Assembly (NCBI RefSeq): GCF_013408525.1
Contig: NZ_JACBZM010000001.1
Span: 2,604,001 to 2,668,000 of the forward strand
DNA: 64,000 nt
DNA from: Nocardioides aromaticivorans
Lineage (GTDB): Bacteria > Actinomycetota > Actinomycetes > Propionibacteriales > Nocardioidaceae
Reading direction: 5' to 3'
The notes under the pieces were generated by a model that was not told the origin of the DNA, did not search any database, and worked only from the letters and a program-made list of their open reading frames with translations. A program made the translations under genes and the position numbers. Positions 7,681-16,269 of the stretch are shown in pieces. Every line of letters begins with the position of its first letter. The first letter of the stretch is position 1.

Positions 7681-8733
7681 TCAGCCCGAGAGCCCCAGCT
7701 CCCGCTCCCCGGCCGACGCGAAGTACGACGCCACGGTGGCGTCGTCGACGTCGCGCACGTGCGGCGGCTGCCACCGCGGGTTGCGGTCCTTGTCGACCAC
7801 CTGCGCGCGCACGCCCTCGACGAAGTCGTGGGAGGTGTGGAAGCGAAGGGCGAGCCGGTACTCCAGGTCGAGGGCGGGCGGCAGCGTCTCGAAGCGGGCG
7901 GCCTCGCGCAGCGCGCGCAGGGTGACCCGGACCGACGTCGGCGACTTCGCCTCGATCGTCGCGGCGGCCCTGGTCGCCTCCTCGGTGCCGAGCGCCCGCA
8001 GCCGGTCGAGGATCACGAGCACGTCGTCGCCGGCGTAGGCGTCGTCCAGCCAGGTCCGTGCCGCCGCCAGCGGGGACGGCGGCGCCGGCTGCTCGAGCGC
8101 CGCGATCGCCTCGTCGGCATCGTCGGTCGCCAGCGCCGCGAGCAGTGCGGGCAGGCGGTCGGTGGGCACGTAGTGGTCGGCGAAGCCGATCGCGATCGCG
8201 TCGCCCGCGCCGATCGAGCCTGCGGTGAGGCCGAGATGGGTGCCGGTCTCGCCGGGCGCGTGGGAGAGCAGGAAGGTGCCGCCGACGTCCGGCAGGAAGC
8301 CGATGCCGGTCTCCGGCATGCCGATCGACGAACGCTCGGTCACCACCCGCTGCGGCGCGTGCGCCGACAGGCCGATCCCGCCGCCGAGGACGATGCCGTC
8401 CATGACCGCGACGTAGGGCTTGGGGTAGGCGGCGATGGTCGCGTTCAGGCGGTACTCGTCGGCCCAGAAGCCCGCACTCTCGGTGCCTCCCGCCTTCGCG
8501 TCACGCCACATCGCGACGATGTCGCCACCCGCGCAGAGCCCCCGCTCACCGGCGCCCGTGAGCACGACGGTCCGCACCGTGTCGTCGTCCCTCCACTCCT
8601 CGAGGGCGGCGGTGATGATGCCGACCATCTCGTGGGTGAGGGCGTTGATGGCCCGCGGCCGGTTGAGGACGATGTGGGCCGCGTGGCCGTCGCGTCGCAG
8701 CAGGACGGGGGGCTCGCTCGTCATGGCGGTCAT
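7681..8733 (-). CDS. Enoyl-CoA hydratase/isomerase family, 3-hydroxyisobutyryl-CoA hydrolase-like
   Basis: 350 aa from the ATG at 8733; length and the crotonase N-domain plus long C-terminal domain match the HIBCH group rather than ordinary hydratases (about 260 aa). GLCAGGDIVAM and the oxyanion segment MDGIVLGGGIGLS are present, and MPETGIGFLPDVGG carries the family's Glu and Asp. Probable role is hydrolysis of a 3-hydroxyacyl-CoA (valine or steroid side-chain catabolism). Other in-frame starts exist at 8724, 8763 and GTG 8772; none has a clear ribosome-binding site. A KstR-type box sits at 8777-8790 in the shared divergent promoter. Confidence 0.8.
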   Translation of the reverse strand: MTAMTSEPPVLLRRDGHAAHIVLNRPRAINALTHEMVGIITAALEEWRDDDTVRTVVLTGAGERGLCAGGDIVAMWRDAKAGGTESAGFWADEYRLNATIAAYPKPYVAVMDGIVLGGGIGLSAHAPQRVVTERSSIGMPETGIGFLPDVGGTFLLSHAPGETGTHLGLTAGSIGAGDAIAIGFADHYVPTDRLPALLAALATDDADEAIAALEQPAPPSPLAAARTWLDDAYAGDDVLVILDRLRALGTEEATRAAATIEAKSPTSVRVTLRALREAARFETLPPALDLEYRLALRFHTSHDFVEGVRAQVVDKDRNPRWQPPHVRDVDDATVASYFASAGERELGLSG

Positions 8734-8776
8734 TGTGCCGAGGCCGCCGGCGGCGGCGGACATCGTGGCCACCGAA

Positions 8777-8790
8777 TAGAACTGGTTCTA
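8777..8790. promoter_or_regulatory. KstR-type operator in a divergent promoter
   Basis: TAGAACTGGTTCTA matches TNNAACNNGTTNNA. It lies between the HIBCH-like gene (leftward) and an SDR gene (rightward, ATG 10 bp away). The very short distance to the SDR start implies a leaderless or near-leaderless message with the operator over the -10 region. Confidence 0.72.
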
Positions 8791-8800
8791 CTGTGGGGCC

Positions 8801-9637
8801 ATGCCTGCTCCCGCCCGTCGTGCCGTCGTCACCGGCGCCGGTCCCGGCTCCATCGGCGAGGCCGTCGCCGCCCGGCTCGCCACCGACGGCTGGGACGTCG
8901 TGGTGACGACCCGCGCCACGCCCGTCGCGGGCCGCGATTGGCACCCGCTCGACCTCGCCGACCGGGCCTCCGTCGCCGCCTTCGCCGGGTGGTACGCCGA
9001 CCGGTCGGACCGCCTCGACCTGCTCGTCAACAGCGCCGGGATCCATCTCGACCTCGGGTCGCGCTGGACCGAGCCGCAGCTCCTCGACGGCCACGAGATC
9101 CACTGGCGGACCAACTACCTCGGCACCGTCGACCTGACGACCGCGCTGCTGCCGGCCCTGCTGACCGCCGCCGACGCGACCGGCGACGCCCGCGTGCTGC
9201 ACGTCGTCTCGCAGCTGCACGAGCGGGGGACGGTCGACGCGATGCTCGGCCGGCCGGTCGACTACGACTCGTGGGCGGCCTACGGCACGTCCAAGCTGGC
9301 GCTGGTCCACCACGCCGCCTCCCTCGTCGAGGAGTACGGCGACCGGGGGCTGCGCGCGATCCCCGTGCACCCCGGCGCGGTGTCGACCAATATCGCGAAC
9401 CGCGGCCTCGAGACCCGGCCCGTGCTGCGGCGGCTGCGCAACCTCGCCCGGCCGCTCGAGCGTCGCGTCCTGATGACGCCGACCGCCTCGGCCCGGGTGC
9501 TGGTGGGGCTGGCGACGGACCCGGCCACCCCGTCGTCGTACCACCACAAGGCGCACGCGACGGAGCCCTCGGAGGCGGCCGGCGACCTGGTCGCGCGGGC
9601 CGAGCTGGCCCGTACGACGGCCTCGTGGCTCGGGTAG
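8801..9637 (+). CDS. Short-chain dehydrogenase/reductase (retinol dehydrogenase-like)
   Basis: 278 aa. TGAGPGSIG cofactor loop, NSAGI, catalytic YGTSK. The long insert and C-terminal part (VHPGAVSTNI) are like the extended WW-domain/retinol dehydrogenase-type SDRs. TTRAT after strand 2 suggests NADP. ATG start 10 bp from the KstR-type site. Substrate unknown; a steroid or lipid-derived alcohol or ketone fits the operator. Confidence 0.82.
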   Translation: MPAPARRAVVTGAGPGSIGEAVAARLATDGWDVVVTTRATPVAGRDWHPLDLADRASVAAFAGWYADRSDRLDLLVNSAGIHLDLGSRWTEPQLLDGHEIHWRTNYLGTVDLTTALLPALLTAADATGDARVLHVVSQLHERGTVDAMLGRPVDYDSWAAYGTSKLALVHHAASLVEEYGDRGLRAIPVHPGAVSTNIANRGLETRPVLRRLRNLARPLERRVLMTPTASARVLVGLATDPATPSSYHHKAHATEPSEAAGDLVARAELARTTASWLG

Positions 9638-9660
9638 GCGCCGTCCGTACGATGTGACCC

Positions 9661-11061
9661 GTGACCCACATGTTGACCCGGGGCGGCAATGTCGGAGTGA
9701 CCCAGGCCGGGCTGTCGGCCCGCGTGGTGGTGACCCTGACCTGGGACACGAAGGACGGGGTCGACGCCGACCTCTCGGCCTTCCTCTGCACCGCCGCCGG
9801 GAAGGTCCGCTCCGACGACGACTTCATCTTCTACAACCAGCCCCGCGGCGCCGGTGGTGCGGTCACCCACCTCGGCAAGGGGCCTCGCGGGTCCGGCACG
9901 GTCGACCGCGTCCAGGTCGACATGTCCGCCCTGCCGGCCGACGTCGACAAGGTCGTCATCGGCGCCTCCCTCGACGGCAGCGGCAGCTTCGGCGCGCTGA
10001 CCGGCCTGGGTGTGGAGGTCGCCGCCGACGAGAGCGCGCCCGCCGCCGTCCGCTGCGAGATCCCGGCCACGAGCGAGACCGCGATGGTCTTCGCCGAGGT
10101 CTACCGCCGGGGCGGGGAGTGGAAGATCCGCGCCGTCGGGCAGGGCTACACCAACGGCCTCGCCGGCCTCGCCGGCGACTTCGGGGTCGACGTGGCCGAG
10201 GAGGCGCCCGCGCCGGTCGCAGCCGCGACCCCGCCGCCCCCGCCGCCGCCCCCGGCTGCTCCGGCTGCTCCGGCTGCTCCGGCTGCTCCGGCGACCCCCG
10301 CGATCAGCCTCGAGAAGAGGCGCGTCGTCGACCTCGAGAAGAAGCTCTCGGGCAAGGGCGACACCGCGATGCTCTCGCTCGTCAAGAGCGCCGGCGTCTC
10401 GCTGGAGAAGAAGGGCCTCGCGGAGCACACTGCGCGCGTCGCGCTCGTCCTCGACATCTCCGGCTCGATGTCCTCGCGCTACTCCAAGGGCCTGGTCCAG
10501 CGCCTCGCGGAGCGGGTCCTCGCGCTCGGCCTGCGCTTCGACGACGACGGCGCCGTCGACGTCTTCCTCTTCGGCAACGCGGTGCACCAGCCGGAGCCGC
10601 TGACCCTCGACGGCTACCAGCAGTACGTCAAGGGCATCACCAAGCAGTACAAGCTCGAGTACGCCACCAAGTACGGCGCCGCGATGTCCGCGATCCGCAA
10701 GCACTACTTCGGGCACTCGGGCGACCGTGGCGAGCCGGTCCCCGACACGACGCCCGTCTACGTCATGTTCATCACCGACGGGGCGCCGACCGACAAGGCC
10801 GTCGCGACCAAGCAGATCCGCTCGGCGTCGTACGAGCCGATCTTCTGGCAGTTCCTCGGCATCGGCTCGGACCGGTTCGAGTACCTCCAGCGCCTCGATG
10901 ACCTCGACAACCGCTACACCGACAACGCGGACTTCTTCGCCGTCACCGACGACGAGCTGATCGGGCGCAAGCCGATCAGCGACGACGCACTGTTCGAGCG
11001 GCTGATGACCGAGTACCCCGACTGGCTGCGCCGGGCGCGCGGCAACGGCTTGCTGCACTGA
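9661..11061 (+). CDS. TerD-domain and von Willebrand A-domain fusion protein
   Basis: 466 aa. Residues about 1-180 are a TerD/CABP domain with acidic Ca-binding segments ([28 protein letters not shown]). A Pro/Ala linker follows (about 183-215), then a helical stretch rich in LEKK, then a VWA domain (about 260-440) with the MIDAS motif DISGSMSS. TerD proteins act in tellurite/stress (ter) systems, usually beside separate VWA partners; here both are in one chain with no other ter gene nearby. GTG start at 9661; ATG at 9670 is possible. Followed by a 33-bp repeat unit. Confidence 0.87.
   Translation: MTHMLTRGGNVGVTQAGLSARVVVTLTWDTKDGVDADLSAFLCTAAGKVRSDDDFIFYNQPRGAGGAVTHLGKGPRGSGTVDRVQVDMSALPADVDKVVIGASLDGSGSFGALTGLGVEVAADESAPAAVRCEIPATSETAMVFAEVYRRGGEWKIRAVGQGYTNGLAGLAGDFGVDVAEEAPAPVAAATPPPPPPPPAAPAAPAAPAAPATPAISLEKRRVVDLEKKLSGKGDTAMLSLVKSAGVSLEKKGLAEHTARVALVLDISGSMSSRYSKGLVQRLAERVLALGLRFDDDGAVDVFLFGNAVHQPEPLTLDGYQQYVKGITKQYKLEYATKYGAAMSAIRKHYFGHSGDRGEPVPDTTPVYVMFITDGAPTDKAVATKQIRSASYEPIFWQFLGIGSDRFEYLQRLDDLDNRYTDNADFFAVTDDELIGRKPISDDALFERLMTEYPDWLRRARGNGLLH
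10252..10287 (+). repeat. Tandem 9-bp repeat in the linker of the TerD-VWA gene
   Basis: Four exact CCGGCTGCT units encode a PAA-type linker; such arrays can change length by slippage without breaking the frame. Confidence 0.85.
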
Positions 11062-11067
11062 CCGGTG

Positions 11068-11100
11068 GTCGAGGAGGTCGCGCAGCGACCGTCACGAGAC
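11068..11100. repeat. 33-bp intergenic palindromic repeat, copy 1
   Basis: Contains GGTCGC-GCA-GCGACC, a 6-bp stem. It differs from the copy at 19501 at one of 33 positions. It lies 6 bp beyond the TerD-VWA stop and before the convergent FAD/Fe-S gene end, so it may also terminate transcription. Confidence 0.75.
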
Positions 11101-11123
11101 CCCCGCAACCCACGCGCCGGACG

Positions 11124-13928
11124 TCACCGCCCGGCGAGCAGCTCCGCGAGGTGCTTCGGCCTCGCCGTCGGCGCCAGCTCGTCGAGCTGGGTGCGGCACG
11201 AGAAGCCGTCGGCCAGCACGACCGCGCCCTCCGGTGCCTGCCGGACGGCGGGCAGCAGGTTGGCCTCGGCGACGGCGAGGGACACCTCGTAGTGGCCCTG
11301 CTCGACGCCGAAGTTGCCCGCCATGCCGCAGCATCCGGCGACGGCCTGGACCGCCGCGCCGGCGCGCACGAGCAGCGCCCGGTCGGTCTCCCAGCCCATC
11401 ACCGCGTGGTGGTGGCAGTGCGGCTGCGCGACGACCGTGACGCCGGACAGGTCCGGCGGCGTCCAGCCGTCCGTGCGGGTCAGCAGCTCGGCGAGGGTGA
11501 CCGTGGCGGCCGCGACCGCGGCAGCGTCCTCGCCGGAGACCAGCTCGGTGAGCTCGTGGCGCAGGACGGCCGTGCACGAGGGCTCGATGCCCACGACGGG
11601 CAGCCCGGCCTTCGCGTCGGCGGCCAGCGCGTCGACCATCGAGCGCAGTCGTCTGGCGGCACCGTCGAGCTGGCCCGTGCTGATCCAGGGCAGGCCGCAG
11701 CACTCCTGCTGGCGGGTGATCCGCGGTGCGTAGCCGGCCTCCCGCAGCACCTGTGCCGCAGCGTCGGCGACCTGCGGCGCGAAGTGGTTGGTGAAGGAGT
11801 CGACGAAGAGGACGACGGGCCTGCCGGTCTGGTCCGACGCGGCGGAGAAGGTACGACGGAAGGTGCGCCGCGCGAAGGTCGGCATCCGCCGACGGGTGTC
11901 CACCCCGGAGGCCTTCAGCGCCAGGGTGCGGACCCAGTCGATGTCCATCGACCTGTTGGCCAGCCTCGGCGTCAACGAGCCGACCTTCGCCCAGCGCGGA
12001 AGCCAGCCGACGACGTAGTGCGAGCGAGGGCGCAGCCTGCGCTTGTAGGTCTGGTGCAGCACCTCGGCCTTGTAGCTGGCCATGTCGGTGCCGGTCGGGC
12101 AGTCCGACGCGCAGCCCTTGCAGGCGAGGCAGAGGTCGAGCGCCTCGTGCACGGCGGGCGAGCCCCACGAGATGTCGCTGTCGCCGTTGACGATCTCCTG
12201 CAGCAGGCGCGCGCGGCCGCGGGTGGAGTGGATCTCCTCCTTGGTCGCCTGGTACGACGGGCACATCACCCCGCCCGAGCCGGTGTTGTCGGCGCGGCAC
12301 TTGCCGACGCCGGTGCAGCGGTGCACGGCCTGGCCGAAGTCGCCGCCGTCGCTGGCATAGGCCATCGCCAGGCCCTTGGTCAGCTTCGCCGTCGAGGTGT
12401 AGCGCAGGTCGGCGGTCAGCGGCGCGGCATCGACGATGATGCCCGGGTTGAGGAGGTCGCCGGGGTCGAAGGCCTTCTTGATGCTGGACATCAGGGCGAG
12501 CGCCTGCGGCGAGTACATGCGCGGCAGCAGCTCGCTGCGGGCCCGGCCGTCGCCGTGCTCGCCGGACAGCGAGCCGCCCAGCGAGGAGACCAGGTCGGCG
12601 GCGTCCTCGACGAACGAGCGATAGCGGTCCGGCCCGTCGGGGGAGTCGAACGCGAAGTCCATCCGCACGTGCACGCAGCCCTCGCCGAAGTGCCCGAACG
12701 GCATGGCGGTCAGCCCGTGCTTGTCGAGCAGCGCGTCGAAGCTGGTGAGGTAGGTGCCCAGCCGGTCGGGGGGTACGGCGGCGTCCTCCCAGCCGGCCCA
12801 CGCGGGACGGCCGGAGGGAGCCCGGCCCGCCAGCCCGGCCCCGTCGGCCCGGATCTTCCAGAGCCGGTCGGCGGTGCGCGGGTCGTCGACGACCAGCGCC
12901 GAGACACCGAGGCCGGCGCTCGCGAGCAGGTCGGCCTGGCGTCGTACGTCCTCGGGGGAGTCGCCGGACAGCTCGACGAACATCCACGCGTCACCGGCCG
13001 GCAGGGGCGGCACGGCGCCCGGCCCGCGGCGCTCGAGGATCACGTCGACGATGCGCCGGTCGATGCCCTCGCAGGCCGAGGGCGCGAACGCCAGCACCTG
13101 CGGGGTCGCGTGGCCCGCGGTGGGGAAGTCGGGGAAGCCGAGGACGACCATCAGCGAGACGGGCGGGTTGCGGACCAGCCGGACCGTCGCCTCGGTGATG
13201 ACCGCGAGGGTGCCCTCGGAGCCGACGAGGGCGCGGGTCGGGTCGAAGCGCTCGGGCAGCAGGTGCTCGACGGCGAGGCCGGACACGTGCCGTCCGAAGG
13301 TGCCGAACTCGGTCCGCGCGGTCGCCAGGTCCTTCGAGACGATCTGCTCGACCCGGCCCAGCACGTCGCTGTCGGCCGACCAGCCGTCGGGCCCGGTGAC
13401 CAGCTCGGTGCCGTCGGCGAGCAGCGCCCGCAGGCCGAGCGTGTTGTGCGAGGTCCGGCCGAAGGCCAGCGAGCGCGCGCCGCACGCGTCGTTGCCGATC
13501 ATCCCGCCGATGGTGCAGCGGGTGCTGGTCGACGGGTCCGGGCCGAACTTCAGCCCGTGCGCGGCGACCGCCTTCTGCAGCTGCGCCTGTACGACGCCCG
13601 GCTGGACGACCGCCGTACCGGCCTCGGCGTCCACTGACAGCACCTGGTTCATGTGGCGGCTGAAGTCGAGGACGATGCCCGGGCCGATCGCGTTGCCCGC
13701 CACGGACGTACCGGCACCGCGCGCGGTGATCGGGACGCCGAGCTCACGGGCGGCGGCCAGCGCGGCCCGCACCTCGTCGGCGGAGCGCGGGAACACCACC
13801 GCCGCGGGCGGGACGCGGTAGAGCGAGGCGTCGGAGGAGTACGCGGCGAGGACGGCCGCGTCGTCGCTGACGTCGGTTGCTCCGTGCCGCCGGACCTCGG
13901 AAGCGATCTGGGAAGAGGGGCCGGGCAC
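11124..13928 (-). CDS. FAD-linked oxidase fused to Fe-S and CCG domains (D-lactate/glycolate dehydrogenase type)
   Basis: 934 aa. Order: FAD-binding PCMH domain (about 20-200, with GAGTSVAGNAIGPG and GGMIGNDACGARS), FAD-oxidase C-terminal domain (to about 480), a ferredoxin-like domain with CLACKGCASDCP, and two cysteine-rich CCG repeats (QECCGLPW, CCGMAGNFG). This is the GlcD+GlpC-type fusion that oxidises 2-hydroxyacids such as D-lactate into the quinone pool. Start is uncertain: GTG at 13928 has TAGATT 7 bases upstream, a leaderless arrangement; GTG at 13958 falls on the edge of the inverted-repeat element. Confidence 0.87.
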   Translation of the reverse strand: MPGPSSQIASEVRRHGATDVSDDAAVLAAYSSDASLYRVPPAAVVFPRSADEVRAALAAARELGVPITARGAGTSVAGNAIGPGIVLDFSRHMNQVLSVDAEAGTAVVQPGVVQAQLQKAVAAHGLKFGPDPSTSTRCTIGGMIGNDACGARSLAFGRTSHNTLGLRALLADGTELVTGPDGWSADSDVLGRVEQIVSKDLATARTEFGTFGRHVSGLAVEHLLPERFDPTRALVGSEGTLAVITEATVRLVRNPPVSLMVVLGFPDFPTAGHATPQVLAFAPSACEGIDRRIVDVILERRGPGAVPPLPAGDAWMFVELSGDSPEDVRRQADLLASAGLGVSALVVDDPRTADRLWKIRADGAGLAGRAPSGRPAWAGWEDAAVPPDRLGTYLTSFDALLDKHGLTAMPFGHFGEGCVHVRMDFAFDSPDGPDRYRSFVEDAADLVSSLGGSLSGEHGDGRARSELLPRMYSPQALALMSSIKKAFDPGDLLNPGIIVDAAPLTADLRYTSTAKLTKGLAMAYASDGGDFGQAVHRCTGVGKCRADNTGSGGVMCPSYQATKEEIHSTRGRARLLQEIVNGDSDISWGSPAVHEALDLCLACKGCASDCPTGTDMASYKAEVLHQTYKRRLRPRSHYVVGWLPRWAKVGSLTPRLANRSMDIDWVRTLALKASGVDTRRRMPTFARRTFRRTFSAASDQTGRPVVLFVDSFTNHFAPQVADAAAQVLREAGYAPRITRQQECCGLPWISTGQLDGAARRLRSMVDALAADAKAGLPVVGIEPSCTAVLRHELTELVSGEDAAAVAAATVTLAELLTRTDGWTPPDLSGVTVVAQPHCHHHAVMGWETDRALLVRAGAAVQAVAGCCGMAGNFGVEQGHYEVSLAVAEANLLPAVRQAPEGAVVLADGFSCRTQLDELAPTARPKHLAELLAGR

Positions 13929-13957
13929 GGACCGAAATCTATCGGGTCCGCCAGACA

Positions 13958-14123
13958 CTAGGTCGTGTCTCCCATTCCTCGGTGGATGCCCGGGGCGTCC
14001 AGCGCGTGCGATGGCAAGGCGCCGGCGCGCTGGCATGCTGGGCGCACGTCGAGCGTCGGCAACGCCGCCAGCGTGCGTGCTGGGCGGGCCGGGCGCCGCC
14101 AGGGAATGGGAGACACGGCCTAG
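13958..14123. mobile_element. 166-bp CTAG-flanked inverted-repeat (MITE-like) element
   Basis: CTAG at 13958-13961 and again at 14120-14123. Immediately inside, GTCGTGTCTCCCATTCC on the left is matched in inverse on the right by GGAATGGGAGACACGGC with one mismatch. Similarity between the arms continues imperfectly for about 40 more bases, so the whole element can fold back. No reading frame for a transposase. Resembles a non-autonomous element with a 4-bp CTAG target duplication. It separates the FAD/Fe-S gene from the dienoyl-CoA isomerase-like gene. Confidence 0.65.
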
Positions 14124-14133
14124 GCTCCGCAGC

Positions 14134-14952
14134 ATGACTGACGAGAAGCGCTTCACCGTCACCCGCGACGGTCACGTCGCCACCGTCGGCCTCGCCGGCC
14201 CCGGCGGGAAGGCCGTGATGGACGAGCGGTTCTTCGGCGAGCTCACGGAGACCTTCACCGCCCTCGACGCCGACGACGAGGTCCGCGCGATCGTCGTGAC
14301 CGGTGCCGGCCCGCACTTCTCGTTCGGCCTGGACCTCGGCGCCGCTGCGGCGACCTTCGCGCCGCTGCGGAGCGCGACCGACGCCGGCGCCCGCCAGGAG
14401 CTGCTGGCCCTGATCCGCCGTTGGCAGGCCGCGCTCGACGCGGTCGCGGGCGTCCGCAAGCCCACGGTCGCAGCCGTCACCGGCTGGTGCATCGGCGGCG
14501 GCGTCGACCTCGCCGTCGCCTGCGACGTGCGGGTCGCCTCCGCCGACGCGCAGTTCAGCGTGCGGGAGGCCAAGGTGGGCATCGTCGCCGACCTCGGCAG
14601 CCTCCAGCGCCTCGTCGGCGTCATCGGCGACGGCCACCTGCGCGAGCTCGCCCTCACCGGCGACGACATCGGTGCCGACCGGGCAGCGGCGATCGGCCTG
14701 GTCAACCACGTCCACCCCGATGCCGACGCGACCCTGGCCGCCGCCCGCGAGCTCGCCGGCCGGATGGCTGCGAACTCGCCGCTGGTCCTGCGTGGCATCA
14801 AGGACGTCCTGGACGCCGAGCGAGCGCCCCGGGTCGAGGCCGGCCTGCGCTACACCGCGGTCTGGAACGCCGCCTTCCTGCTGAGCAACGACCTCGACGA
14901 GGCGATGCTGTCGTTCGTCGAGCGGCGCCCGCCGGAGTTCACCGGCCGCTGA
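14134..14952 (+). CDS. Crotonase family, delta(3,5)-delta(2,4)-dienoyl-CoA isomerase-like
   Basis: 272 aa. Oxyanion-hole segments are PHFSFGLDL and GWCIGGGVDLAVACD. The stretch EAKVGIVADLGSLQRL matches the dienoyl-CoA isomerase signature, with Glu and Asp eight residues apart as in the mammalian ECH1 catalytic pair. It would shift double bonds during beta-oxidation of unsaturated acyl-CoAs. ATG at 14134; TAGGCT 7 bases upstream looks like a leaderless -10, and its first bases belong to the CTAG end of the neighbouring element. The 3' end overlaps the DUF4031 gene by 14 bases. Confidence 0.82.
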   Translation: MTDEKRFTVTRDGHVATVGLAGPGGKAVMDERFFGELTETFTALDADDEVRAIVVTGAGPHFSFGLDLGAAAATFAPLRSATDAGARQELLALIRRWQAALDAVAGVRKPTVAAVTGWCIGGGVDLAVACDVRVASADAQFSVREAKVGIVADLGSLQRLVGVIGDGHLRELALTGDDIGADRAAAIGLVNHVHPDADATLAAARELAGRMAANSPLVLRGIKDVLDAERAPRVEAGLRYTAVWNAAFLLSNDLDEAMLSFVERRPPEFTGR

Positions 14953-15235
14953 CCGCTCGCTTCGCCATGGTGATCCGGGCGACCTCGCGGCCGTAGCGGA
15001 TCGGCGTGGCCCCGAGGGCGAGCGCGCGCTGCCGGGTCGGCTCGGTGACGTCGAAGTGCTCGGTGGCGGTGCCCTCGTTCTGGATCCACCGCGTCTCCAG
15101 GCCCAGCCGGCGCGCGAAGTCGAGCAGCTCGGCGTGGCCCTCCTCGCCCGGCAGGTCCGACAGCAGGTGTGACCAGACGCCCTCGACCGGCCCGACCGTC
15201 GCGGGCAGGCGCATGTCGTCGATGTAGATGGTCAC
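14939..15235 (-). CDS. DUF4031 family protein
   Basis: 98 aa from GTG 15235, beginning VTIYIDDMRLPATVG. TIYIDD at the N-terminus, SHLLSD and a His in EELLDF-type context (GHAELLDFARRLGL) match the small actinobacterial DUF4031 family, whose function is unknown. A longer in-frame extension to 15286 is Arg-rich and not like the family. Its 3' end overlaps the convergent crotonase gene by 14 bases. Confidence 0.7.
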   Translation of the reverse strand: MTIYIDDMRLPATVGPVEGVWSHLLSDLPGEEGHAELLDFARRLGLETRWIQNEGTATEHFDVTEPTRQRALALGATPIRYGREVARITMAKRAVSGR

Positions 15236-15264
15236 GCCCCGATGATCCCGCACCCGGGAAGGCG

Positions 15265-15305
15265 ACGACCGCCGGTCCCTCCCCATACGGGGGACCGGCG
15301 GTCGT
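15265..15305. terminator. Strong stem-loop after the NlpC/P60 gene
   Basis: A perfect 15-bp stem: ACGACCGCCGGTCCC (15265-15279) with its complement at 15291-15305 and an 11-base loop. It lies 22 bases beyond the NlpC/P60 stop on the minus strand. Confidence 0.75.
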
Positions 15306-15326
15306 GGCGGCTGTGGTGCCGGTGGG

Positions 15327-15890
15327 TCAGCGGACCCGGCCGTAGAAGACCGACGAGGTCCAGATCCGCTCCTTGGCGACCGGGTGGCCCGGACGCGAGG
15401 CGTGCCAGAGCATGTGGTGCCCGGCGTAGATGCCCACGTGGTAGACGTTCCCGCCGTTGTGGAAGAAGACGAGGTCGCCGCGGCGGGGGTGGCGCACCCG
15501 GCGTACGGCGCCGGCCTGGGCGTCGGAGGTGCGGGGCAGGCGCTTGCCGACCTTGCCGTAGACCCACTGGGTCAGGCCGGAGCAGTCGAAGGCGTGCGGG
15601 CCGGTGGCGCCGTACACGTAGGGGCTGCCGGCGCGGCTGCGCGCCTTGGCGATGACGCGGTTGGCGAAGCGCTTGCGCTGCGCGGCCCGCTGGGCCCGGG
15701 CCTCGGCGCGACGCTCGGCGGCCGTCGGCTCCTGCGTCGTGGTGGTCGTGGTGGCACCGGTCTCCGCGTTGGTCGTGGTGACGACCACGGTCTCGGCGTG
15801 CGACGCCGGGGCCGGCGTGGCGAGGAACACCGACGTGGCGAGCGGGATGACGACGAAGCGCGCGGCAGCGCGCGTGAAGGTGGTGGACAT
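15327..15890 (-). CDS. Secreted NlpC/P60 peptidoglycan endopeptidase
   Basis: 187 aa. An N-terminal signal peptide (about 1-32, core FVVIPLATSVFLA, cleavage near ASHA-ET), a Thr-rich linker (35-55), a charged helical region (58-85) and an NlpC/P60 domain (86-187). Catalytic Cys103 (FDCSGL), His151 (YHVGIY) and His163 (LWHAS) are visible. It should cleave stem-peptide bonds in the cell wall. The long leader (to about 16046) resembles a c-di-AMP riboswitch, a common control for actinobacterial wall hydrolases. Confidence 0.9.
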   Translation of the reverse strand: MSTTFTRAAARFVVIPLATSVFLATPAPASHAETVVVTTTNAETGATTTTTTQEPTAAERRAEARAQRAAQRKRFANRVIAKARSRAGSPYVYGATGPHAFDCSGLTQWVYGKVGKRLPRTSDAQAGAVRRVRHPRRGDLVFFHNGGNVYHVGIYAGHHMLWHASRPGHPVAKERIWTSSVFYGRVR

Positions 15891-15905
15891 CGGAGGTTCT
15901 CCGCA

Positions 15906-16046
15906 GCGACGCCTGCGAGAGATGACCTGTCGGGCTAGGGCTGCTGGTGCCCTGGAACCTGCGGTTCCTTCGCCCCGAGCCGTCCGTCCCCGTGGATGGG
16001 GCGGGCCGGCGTACTGCTCGGGTCTCCCGTGCCCGTGACTACTTTC
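15906..16046 (-). promoter_or_regulatory. Probable c-di-AMP (ydaO/yuaA) riboswitch leader
   Basis: Read leftward, the leader of the NlpC/P60 gene contains GGGAGACCCGAGC, then GGGGCGAAGGAACC followed by a GGAACC/GGTTCC hairpin, and ends CCCGACAGGTCATCTC and CGCAGGCGTC. The end is close to the 3' consensus (CCGxCAG..TxACCTCGxAGGCG) and the GGGGCGAA part to GGGGUGAAUC of the ydaO class. Judged by eye; no covariance model was run. Confidence 0.58.
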
Positions 16047-16269
16047 ATCGTTGTGCGATGTCGCTCCACGTCGTCACGGGCCTCGGCGCGCGTGGGCGGC
16101 CTTCCCGGTCGGGAAGGTCTCTACCCCACCAGTACGCCATGCTTGCAATAGTTAGCGCAGTGGCGCCGGTCACCTTCGCGGCGTGGCGATGGTCACCCGG
16201 AAGTGGCGTAACGCAGGCGGTCTCCGGTGCCTGCAAGGTGTAGCTTGCCGCAGCTAGCGGAGCGTCCTG
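16047..16269. other. Intergenic region, no gene seen
   Basis: About 220 bp between the riboswitch-like leader and the 233-aa gene. It holds the presumed leftward promoter for the NlpC/P60 transcript and a short repeat CTTCCCGGTCGGGAAG (16100-16115). No convincing start with a ribosome-binding site. Confidence 0.4.

Noticed and set aside
14011..14133. Upstream extension of the crotonase gene from 14011
   Set aside because: It lies inside the inverted-repeat element, is Arg/Ala-rich and unlike any crotonase N-terminus.
16100..16160. TTGCAA...GTAGAG as a defined promoter for the NlpC/P60 transcript
   Set aside because: The -10 match is weak and several equal alternatives exist, so I mention only that a promoter must lie in this region.
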